6,841 nucleotides of DNA, from NCBI GenBank assembly GCA_017547865.1, contig JAFYOA010000145.1, forward strand, positions 1-6,841, given 5' to 3'. How positions within the stretch are numbered: the stretch's first letter is position 1; the number at the start of each line of letters is the position of its first letter. This document shows, piece after piece, positions 1-4,958 of this stretch. The stretch comes from Clostridia bacterium (lineage in GTDB: Bacteria; Bacillota_A; Clostridia; Oscillospirales; Acutalibacteraceae). A program made the translations under genes and the position numbers. The notes beneath the pieces are model-generated. The model was not told where the DNA came from. It saw nothing but the letters and a program-made list of their open reading frames with translations, and ran no database searches.

Positions 1-1
1 A

Positions 2-541
2 CCGGAATACAGCCGGGAACTGCTTGCTATGGAAGATTGGGATCTGGTCATCGGTTCGCTGCACAACCTGCGGGGAAAAGATGATTTTTACTGGCTGGAT
101 TATACCAAAGAAGATGTGCCGGCCCTTTTGGACCGCTATTTTGAGGAACAGCTGGAGATGGTTGCCTGGGATGATTTTGATACCCTGGCGCACCTCACAT
201 ATCCGCTGCGGTATATCAAAAAGTACAATATTCCCGTTTCGCTGGATGCCTGGGAAAAGCCCATCGAAAAAGTTCTGCGGGAACTGGTGAAAGCGGGCAA
301 AGCTCTGGAACTGAACGTTTCCGGCTGGCGGCAGGGCATGGGGGAACCGCTGCCCGGTGCCAAATGGCTTGCCATGTACCGGGATCTGGGCGGCAAAATG
401 GTGACTTTGGGCAGCGATGCCCACACACCGGAAGACCTGGGCACAGATATTGCCCGGGGCAAAGAGCTGCTGCGTGAACTCGGCTTCCCGGGGATCACCG
501 TGTTTGAAAAAAGAAAAGCCGTGCTGTACCCGTTTGAATGA
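2..541 (+). CDS. PHP-domain histidinol-phosphatase of the HisJ family, C-terminal part (5' truncated)
   Basis: The reading frame is open from the left edge and ends at TGA 539-541, giving 179 residues; the real start lies outside the window and the ATG at 29 is internal. Visible motifs fit the C-terminal two thirds of a PHP metallophosphatase: GSLHN near residue 21, an ELN strand near 103-105, DTLAHLTYP with its histidine near residue 64, and the terminal metal-binding GSDAH at 137-141. In this family such His, Asp and Glu residues hold the metal cluster that hydrolyses a phosphomonoester; HisJ members convert L-histidinol phosphate to histidinol in histidine synthesis. The N-terminal HxH metal motif cannot be seen. 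No other his gene is present, so the exact substrate is inferred and a general PHP phosphatase is the alternative. The next gene is 58 bases downstream behind its own AT-rich leader, so this is probably a separate unit. Confidence 0.8.
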   Translation, partial: PEYSRELLAMEDWDLVIGSLHNLRGKDDFYWLDYTKEDVPALLDRYFEEQLEMVAWDDFDTLAHLTYPLRYIKKYNIPVSLDAWEKPIEKVLRELVKAGKALELNVSGWRQGMGEPLPGAKWLAMYRDLGGKMVTLGSDAHTPEDLGTDIARGKELLRELGFPGITVFEKRKAVLYPFE

Positions 542-567
542 TTTACAAAGAAAACATCCTCTTGATT

Positions 568-582
568 TAGAATAATTTTCAA
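568..582 (+). promoter_or_regulatory. Candidate Lrp-family operator in the AT-rich leader of the Lrp/AsnC gene
   Basis: The 15-mer TAGAATAATTTTCAA agrees at 13 of 15 positions with the Escherichia coli Lrp consensus YAGHAWATTWTDCTR. It is an imperfect dyad centred on base 575, with 5 of 7 arm pairs complementary. It sits just upstream of the ribosome binding site (AAGGAG at 585-590, nine bases before the ATG at 600) of an Lrp/AsnC gene, where autoregulatory sites are commonly found. The first six bases, TAGAAT, could also be a sigma-A -10 box; TTTACA at 542-547 resembles a -35 box, but the 20-base spacing is too long, so no promoter is assigned. AT-rich sequence raises the chance of a random match. 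Confidence 0.4.
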
Positions 583-599
583 TAAAGGAGAATTTCAAC

Positions 600-1082
600 A
601 TGAAACGTTTGCTTGAACTTTTGGAAGAAGATTCCACCTTAACGGTGCACGAACTGGCCGTTATGCTCAATACCACCGATGACGAAGTGGCTGCCAAAAT
701 CAAACAGCTGGAAGCCGATGGCGTGATCAACGGCTACCACGCTCTTATCAACTGGGAAAAGTCCGACGAAAACTACACCGCCGCCCTCATTGAACTGCGG
801 GTCACCCCCCAGAAGAACGTGGGCTTCGATGACATTGCCCACCGCATCAGCCAGTTCCCGGAAGTGGAAAGCGTGTACCTGGTTTCCGGCGGTTACGACC
901 TGATGGTGTGTGTCAGCGCTTCTTCCATGCAGGAAGTGGCACTTTTCGTGCAGCGCCGCCTGTCCACCATCGATGGTATTTTCTCCACCGCCACCCATTT
1001 TGTTCTTACCCGTTACAAAGAGCACAATGTTCTTTACAGCGGCCCCGAAATGGAAAAGGATGAAAGAGGGAGCCAGCTGTGA
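600..1082 (+). CDS. Lrp/AsnC family transcriptional regulator
   Basis: This 160-residue protein has the usual size and two-part layout of the Lrp/AsnC (feast/famine) family. Residues about 1-50 form a winged helix-turn-helix: LTVHELAVMLN, then the recognition helix around DDEVAAKIKQLEADGVI, then the GYHALIN wing. Residues about 60-140 form the RAM/AsnC effector domain, with PEVESVYLVSGGYD at 88-100 matching the region where family members bind amino-acid effectors and form dimers or octamers. The start is supported by AAGGAG at 585-590. The C-terminal tail after about residue 145 is charged and ends in the 4-base overlap with the aminotransferase gene, implying translational coupling. Family knowledge suggests that it senses an amino acid or related metabolite and controls its own operon, probably including the coupled aminotransferase. 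Which ligand it senses, and whether it activates or represses, cannot be read from sequence. Confidence 0.93.
   Translation: MKRLLELLEEDSTLTVHELAVMLNTTDDEVAAKIKQLEADGVINGYHALINWEKSDENYTAALIELRVTPQKNVGFDDIAHRISQFPEVESVYLVSGGYDLMVCVSASSMQEVALFVQRRLSTIDGIFSTATHFVLTRYKEHNVLYSGPEMEKDERGSQL
1066..1072 (+). promoter_or_regulatory. Ribosome binding site fixing the GTG start of the aminotransferase
   Basis: GAGGGAG lies inside the end of the Lrp gene, six bases before GTG 1079-1081. The next in-frame ATG, at 1100, has no comparable purine-rich site. The seven residues added by GTG (MIDYSSV) fit the N-terminal lead-in this aminotransferase group has before its PSGIRK motif. The GTG therefore overlaps the TGA stop of the regulator in the classic GTGA coupling arrangement. 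Confidence 0.75.
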
Positions 1083-2248
1083 TCGATTATAGCTCTGTAA
1101 TGAACCCGCTGGTGCAGGAGATCAAACCCTCCGGCATCCGCAAATATTTTGATATCGCCAGCGAAATGGACGATGTGATCTCCCTTTCCATCGGCGAACC
1201 GGATTTTACCACCCCCTGGCATATCCGCGAAGAGGGCATCCGCTCTTTGGAAAAAGGCAAGACCTGGTATTCTCCCAACCGCGGCTTTGAACAGCTGCGT
1301 ACGGAAATTTCCAACTATATGCGCCGCCGCTATCAGCTGGAATACGACCAGAAGACACAGGTGCTGGTCACCGTGGGCGGTTCCGAAGCCATTGATATGA
1401 CCCTGCGGGCCATGGTTTGTCCCGGGGATGAAGTGATCGTGGTGGAGCCCAGCTTTGTGTGCTACCAGCCGCTGGCCCGTATGGCGGGTGGCACGCCGGT
1501 GGTCATCGAAACCACTGCAGAGAATAAATTCCGCCTGACCGCCGAACAGCTGGAAAAAGCCATTACGCCCAAAACCAAGCTGCTGGTTCTGCCGTTCCCC
1601 AGTAATCCCACCGGTGCCGTGCTGCGCCGCAACGATTTGGAAGTCATTGCCGAAGTGGTGAAAAAGCATAATATTTTTGTGCTTTCCGATGAGATCTATG
1701 CCGAGCTCACCTACGGCGATGAACCCCATGTTTCCATTGCACAGATCGATGGTATGCAGGAACGTACCGTTGTCATCAATGGTTTTTCCAAAACCTATGC
1801 CATGACCGGCTGGCGCCTGGGCTATGCCGTGGGCCCGGCAGAGATCATCACTCAAATGACCAAGCTGCACCAGTTTGGTATTATGAGCGCCCCCACCACC
1901 GCCCAGTATGCCGCCATAGAAGCCCTGCGCAACGGTGACAGCGACATTGAATATATGCGCGAACAGTACGATATGCGCCGCCGCCTGCTGGTGGACCGCC
2001 TGAACGCCATGGGCCTGACCTGCTTTGAACCGGAAGGCGCTTTCTATGTGTTTCCCTGCATCAAGTCCACCGGCCTTACCTCCGAGGAATTCTGCGACCG
2101 GCTGATCTACAGCCACAAGGTGGCGGTCATTCCCGGTTCTGCCTTTGGTGAATGCGGCGAGGGCTTTGTGCGTATTTCCTATGCATACTCCATCCGCAAT
2201 ATTCAAAAAGCACTGGACCGTATGGAAGCTTTCCTGAAGGAGCTGTAA
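1079..2248 (+). CDS. Class I/II PLP-dependent aminotransferase (AAT fold type I)
   Basis: The 389-residue protein has full family length and the complete fold-type I signature. It shows PSGIRKYFD at 17-25, IGEPDF at 38-43, the cofactor-phosphate loop GGSEA at 100-104, aromatic Tyr129 near the PLP ring, PSNPTG at 174-179 with Asn176, Asp204 in SDEIY, the Schiff-base lysine Lys238 in GFSKTYAMTGWRLGY, and the substrate-carboxylate arginine Arg365 in GFVRISY. Such enzymes move an amino group between an amino acid and a 2-oxoacid, usually 2-oxoglutarate, in the cytoplasm. The sequence resembles the group that includes aromatic aminotransferases and B. subtilis PatA-like enzymes, but substrate choice cannot be fixed by reading. 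It is translationally coupled to the upstream Lrp regulator (4-base overlap) and to the downstream DUF362 gene (TAATG, 1-base overlap), so all three are probably made together. Confidence 0.93.
   Translation: MIDYSSVMNPLVQEIKPSGIRKYFDIASEMDDVISLSIGEPDFTTPWHIREEGIRSLEKGKTWYSPNRGFEQLRTEISNYMRRRYQLEYDQKTQVLVTVGGSEAIDMTLRAMVCPGDEVIVVEPSFVCYQPLARMAGGTPVVIETTAENKFRLTAEQLEKAITPKTKLLVLPFPSNPTGAVLRRNDLEVIAEVVKKHNIFVLSDEIYAELTYGDEPHVSIAQIDGMQERTVVINGFSKTYAMTGWRLGYAVGPAEIITQMTKLHQFGIMSAPTTAQYAAIEALRNGDSDIEYMREQYDMRRRLLVDRLNAMGLTCFEPEGAFYVFPCIKSTGLTSEEFCDRLIYSHKVAVIPGSAFGECGEGFVRISYAYSIRNIQKALDRMEAFLKEL
2237..2242 (+). promoter_or_regulatory. Ribosome binding site fixing the DUF362 start at 2248
   Basis: AAGGAG lies five bases before ATG 2248-2250, which overlaps the TAA stop of the aminotransferase by one base. 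An in-frame ATG at 2152 would extend the protein by 32 residues deep into the aminotransferase gene. That extension is out of frame with a well-conserved protein end and has no ribosome binding site, so 2248 is preferred. Confidence 0.8.
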
Positions 2249-3369
2249 TGGAACAGGTATATCTTGTAAAACTCACAAATTACGAACCGAAAGCCCTGGA
2301 TGCCGCTGTGTCCAAGGCTTTTGCCGCATTGCGGCTGGAAGAACTCGTCCGTCCCGGTATGCGGGTGGTCATCAAGCCCAATCTTATTATGCGTTCCAAA
2401 AGCGAGGCCGGCATCATCACCCACCCGGCGGTCACCGCCGCCGTGGGCAGAAAAGTAAAAGAACTGGGTGCTTCTGTACTTATTGCAGAAAGCCCCGGCG
2501 GGCCCTATTCTCCCGGCGTGATGAAAGGTAACTTTGAACACTGCGGCTACACCGCCATGGCCAAAGAGAACGGCTTTGAACTGTACACCGCCTGCAAGTA
2601 CCGTACGGTGGAATACGCCGCCGGCCGGCGCTGCAAACAGTTCACCGTGGTGGAACCGTTTCTGGATGCCGATCTCATCATTGATATCGCCAAACTGAAG
2701 ACCCACGGCATGACCCTTTACAGCGGCGCCGTGAAAAATATGTTCGGCACCGTGCCCGGGCTGATGAAGCCGGAACTGCACTGCCGTTTCCCGGAAAAGC
2801 CGGCGTTTGGTGAAATGCTGGTGGACCTGTGTGAACTCACCGCACCCCGCATTTGCTTTATGGATGGCATCACCGCCATGGAGGGCAACGGCCCCACCGG
2901 CGGCAGTCCCCGTTTTGTGGGGCTTCTCGGTGCTTCCCAAAGCCTGTACGCCCTGGATGCCGTGTGCTGCGGGGTGATCGGCATTGACCCCATGGAAGTG
3001 CTGATGCTGAAAAACGCCCGGGAACGTGGCCTGCTGCCGGAAGAAACCGAGGTGCTGGGCATCCCCGTGGAAGAGCTGCGGGTAACCGACTTTAAAATGC
3101 CCGATACAAAAAGCGTGGATTTCATCGACCGCCTGCCGAAATTTGTGCGGCCGCTGGCGGCAAAAATCGCCACGCCCTACCCGAGAATCCCGAAAGACAA
3201 GTGCGTTGGCTGCGGCAAATGCGCCGAAAGCTGCCCTGCCCACACCATCACTGTGGAAAACGGCAAAGCCACCGTGCACAAAGATAAATGCATCCGCTGT
3301 TTCTGCTGCCACGAAATGTGCCCGCTGCACATTGTGGAGATCAAGCGTTTCAGCCTGTTTGACCTGTAA
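2248..3369 (+). CDS. DUF362 protein with C-terminal 2x[4Fe-4S] ferredoxin domain
   Basis: This is a 373-residue cytoplasmic protein with no signal peptide or membrane segment. Residues about 1-285 are the DUF362 domain, recognised by VVIKPNLIM at 40-48, THP at 58-60 followed by a helix and GASVLIAESPGG, the IAKLKTHG stretch at 147-154, and GAVKNMFGTVPG at 160-171. Residues about 315-365 are a bacterial ferredoxin domain with two CxxCxxCxxxCP motifs: Cys319, 322, 325, 329 and Cys348, 351, 354, 358. These should hold two [4Fe-4S] clusters and point to electron transfer or an oxygen-sensitive redox step. The biochemical role of DUF362 remains poorly defined, so no reaction is assigned. It overlaps the aminotransferase stop by one base and is followed 15 bases later by ispE. 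Co-production with the aminotransferase suggests, but does not prove, a shared amino-acid or 2-oxoacid pathway. Cys353 is an extra cysteine inside the second motif. Confidence 0.9.
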   Translation: MEQVYLVKLTNYEPKALDAAVSKAFAALRLEELVRPGMRVVIKPNLIMRSKSEAGIITHPAVTAAVGRKVKELGASVLIAESPGGPYSPGVMKGNFEHCGYTAMAKENGFELYTACKYRTVEYAAGRRCKQFTVVEPFLDADLIIDIAKLKTHGMTLYSGAVKNMFGTVPGLMKPELHCRFPEKPAFGEMLVDLCELTAPRICFMDGITAMEGNGPTGGSPRFVGLLGASQSLYALDAVCCGVIGIDPMEVLMLKNARERGLLPEETEVLGIPVEELRVTDFKMPDTKSVDFIDRLPKFVRPLAAKIATPYPRIPKDKCVGCGKCAESCPAHTITVENGKATVHKDKCIRCFCCHEMCPLHIVEIKRFSLFDL

Positions 3370-3384
3370 CCGAGGAGGCTCACC

Positions 3385-4254
3385 ATGCTCACTGCCCGCG
3401 CCTATGGAAAAATCAACCTGACTCTGGAAATCACCGGCCGCAAGCCGGATGGCTACCATACACTGGAAACAGTGATGCAGTCCGTCTCCCTGGGAGATGT
3501 CGTCAACCTGGAACACGACCCCGCGGGGCCTGCGGTGCAGTGCGATGGCGGCATCCCTGCCGGGTCTTCCAACACGGCGTATAAGGCGGTGGAAGCGTTT
3601 GCCGCTTACTGCGGCGAGCCTGCTTACCGCTGTGTGCGTGTGAACATCGAAAAGCATATTCCCAGCGAGGCCGGCATGGGCGGCGGCAGTGCCGATGCCG
3701 CTGCGGTGCTGGTGCTGCTGAATCAACTCTTTGAAACGAACCTGCCGGAGGAAACCCTGTGTGCCATTGGCGCCGGGGTGGGGGCCGATGTGCCCTTCTG
3801 TGCGGCAGGGGGAACCAAACGCTGCCAGGGGATCGGGGAGATTCTTTCCCCGGCACAAAAACTGCCGGATTGCTGCATTTTGCTGTGTAAACCGCCCGTG
3901 GGCGTCAGCACCGGTGCGGCCTTCCGTAAAGCCGATGAAAGCGGAAACTACGCCGACGGCAGCGCCACGGCAGCCATGCTGAACGCCCTGAAAAACAGGG
4001 AACTTTCTGCCGTTGCTGCCGGGCTGCAGAACGATTTCGAGCGGCTTATCCCGCTGGAAGAAGTGCAGGCTATCCGCGAAAAAATGCTGGAAAACGGCGC
4101 CCTGGGCGCCCGTATGACCGGCAGCGGCTCAGTGGTGTACGGTTTGTTCGCCAACGAAGAAACCGCCGCCGCGGCTGCCCGCGCGCTGCAGGGAATGGGG
4201 CAGACGTTTTTGACCAAGCCTGCCGGAACGGGCATTGAACTGATTGAAGACTGA
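3385..4254 (+). CDS. ispE: 4-(cytidine 5'-diphospho)-2-C-methyl-D-erythritol kinase
   Basis: This 289-residue GHMP kinase phosphorylates the 2-hydroxyl of CDP-methylerythritol with ATP, the fourth step of the MEP (non-mevalonate) route to isopentenyl diphosphate. Diagnostic features are AYGKINLTLEITGRKPDGYH at 6-25, with Lys9 and Asn11 of the substrate site; the GHMP glycine-rich ATP loop SEAGMGGGSADAAA at 94-107; catalytic Asp135 in GADVPF; GGT...GIGE at 142-152; and the C-terminal MTGSGS at 244-249. Length is normal. The start is supported by GAGGAGG at 3372-3378, six bases before the ATG. It follows the DUF362 gene by 15 bases, so it is probably read through from the Lrp/aminotransferase unit, although its pathway is unrelated. 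Residues 145-148 (KRCQ) in the GGT loop are more polar than the small or hydrophobic residues usual there. Confidence 0.95.
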   Translation: MLTARAYGKINLTLEITGRKPDGYHTLETVMQSVSLGDVVNLEHDPAGPAVQCDGGIPAGSSNTAYKAVEAFAAYCGEPAYRCVRVNIEKHIPSEAGMGGGSADAAAVLVLLNQLFETNLPEETLCAIGAGVGADVPFCAAGGTKRCQGIGEILSPAQKLPDCCILLCKPPVGVSTGAAFRKADESGNYADGSATAAMLNALKNRELSAVAAGLQNDFERLIPLEEVQAIREKMLENGALGARMTGSGSVVYGLFANEETAAAAARALQGMGQTFLTKPAGTGIELIED

Positions 4255-4255
4255 C

Positions 4256-4271
4256 GGAAAATAAGTTTTCC
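4256..4271. repeat. Perfect 6-bp inverted repeat just after ispE, containing a DnaA-box-like 9-mer
   Basis: GGAAAA at 4256-4261 and TTTTCC at 4266-4271 form a perfect stem with a TAAG loop, two bases after the ispE stop. It is AT-rich and not followed by a T-tract, so it is at best a weak terminator. The right arm is part of TTTTCCACA (4266-4274), which fits the general DnaA-box pattern TTWTNCACA and differs at one base from TTATCCACA. Confidence 0.35.
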
Positions 4272-4278
4272 ACAAACT

Positions 4279-4308
4279 GTATAAAGAAAGCGAAAACAGC
4301 CTATATTC
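4279..4308 (+). promoter_or_regulatory. Candidate sigma-F-type promoter for spoIIR
   Basis: GTATA at 4279-4283 fits the forespore sigma-F -35 consensus GYATA. After a 15-base spacer, GCCTATATTC at 4299-4308 matches most of the -10 pattern GGNNANAHTR, missing the second G and the final purine. The spacing is right and the site is about 30 bases upstream of the spoIIR start. In B. subtilis, spoIIR is a sigma-F gene, which makes the match more credible. No convincing sigma-A promoter was found in the same gap. The -10 match is imperfect, so this stays a candidate. Confidence 0.4.
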
Positions 4309-4327
4309 CGGGTAAGAACGACCGGAA
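4306..4327. repeat. 6-bp inverted repeat in the spoIIR leader
   Basis: TTCCGG at 4306-4311 and CCGGAA at 4322-4327 are perfect complements around a 10-base loop. The right arm directly adjoins the spoIIR ribosome binding site AGAAGG (4328-4333). A leader hairpin here could affect ribosome access or transcript stability; with only six pairs it may also be chance. Confidence 0.3.
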
Positions 4328-4340
4328 AGAAGGCTTTTGC

Positions 4341-4937
4341 ATGTTTGTTTTATCTTTGCGACGCTTTTGGCGCTGCGCTGTGTGTGCCCTGGTGCTGGCC
4401 TTGCTGGCAGATAGCACCCTGTATGCCCTGGCCTGCGATACCCTGCCGGAGCAGGTGCTGCGGCTGCACGTGGTGGCCAATTCCGACAGCGACGAGGACC
4501 AGGCGATAAAACTGCAGGTGCGGGATGCCCTGCTGACCATTGCCGCCGCTCTGTGTGAAGAAGCAGAAACCCCTTACGAGGCCCAAAGTGCTCTGTGTGC
4601 CCATATGGAAACGCTGGAGCGCACGGCCCTTGCTGCACTGGAAGAAGCCGGGAGCAGCCACGGTGTGCGGCTGTTTTTCACCGATATGAAATTCCCGCCC
4701 TGTGCGTATGCAGGTTTTTCTCTGCCCGCCGGGGAATACCGTGCCCTGCGGGTGGTCATCGGAGAAGGGGAGGGGCACAACTGGTGGTGCGTGCTGTTCC
4801 CGGGGCTGTGCCTGCCCTGCGGCGGCGCCGTGCAGCTGGAAGATGCCCTGAACCCTGCTCAGCAGGAAGCTGCTTCCTCCGGGGAGATTCAATTGCGGCT
4901 GAAGCTGGTGGATTGGCTGCGGGCGGTATTCAATTGA
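4341..4937 (+). CDS. spoIIR: Stage II sporulation protein R
   Basis: This 198-residue protein carries the SpoIIR signatures VLRLHVVANSDSDEDQAIKL (39-58) followed by VRDALL, then PAGEYRALRVVIGEGEGHNW (129-148) followed by WCVLFPGLCL. In known spore formers SpoIIR is made in the forespore under sigma-F, crosses the forespore membrane, and triggers the membrane protease SpoIIGA to process pro-sigma-E in the mother cell. The N-terminus fits export: RR at 7-8, a hydrophobic stretch over about 13-23, and Ala29-Leu30-Ala31 before Cys32 as a plausible signal peptidase I site. AGAAGG at 4328-4333 supports the start, seven bases before the ATG. It is slightly shorter than the B. subtilis protein. It holds nine cysteines, including a CLPC pair at 157-160. 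It lies 86 bases after ispE behind a sigma-F-like promoter candidate, and addB follows 21 bases later. Confidence 0.93.
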   Translation: MFVLSLRRFWRCAVCALVLALLADSTLYALACDTLPEQVLRLHVVANSDSDEDQAIKLQVRDALLTIAAALCEEAETPYEAQSALCAHMETLERTALAALEEAGSSHGVRLFFTDMKFPPCAYAGFSLPAGEYRALRVVIGEGEGHNWWCVLFPGLCLPCGGAVQLEDALNPAQQEAASSGEIQLRLKLVDWLRAVFN

Positions 4938-4958
4938 TTTTACGAAAGGAGTTCGGCT

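Noticed and set aside
542..599. Sigma-A promoter from TTTACA (542-547) and TAGAAT (568-573)
   Set aside because: Each hexamer is close to consensus, but the 20-base spacing is too long; a promoter is likely in this gap but cannot be placed.
1034..2206. 390-codon minus-strand open frame opposite the aminotransferase
   Set aside because: The plus-strand frame has the complete PLP-aminotransferase signature; the reverse frame is low in information and has no ribosome binding site or domain.
2152..2247. Upstream in-frame ATG that would extend the DUF362 protein by 32 residues
   Set aside because: It lies inside conserved aminotransferase sequence and has no ribosome binding site; ATG 2248 has AAGGAG at ideal spacing and gives the normal DUF362 N-terminus.
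2203..3858. 551-codon minus-strand open frame opposite DUF362 and ispE
   Set aside because: It has the same shadow composition (His, Gly, Ala and Phe rich) and no domain, and it crosses the boundaries of three confident genes.
4255..4340. Intrinsic terminator after ispE
   Set aside because: The two small inverted repeats here have no following T-tract, and the stems are only six pairs.
4425..4436. Possible lipobox at spoIIR residues 29-32 (ALAC), suggesting a lipoprotein
   Set aside because: Ala at -3 and Leu at -2 are a poor lipobox, Tyr28 and Asp24 also break the usual lipoprotein pattern, and Ala-x-Ala fits ordinary signal peptidase I cleavage better.
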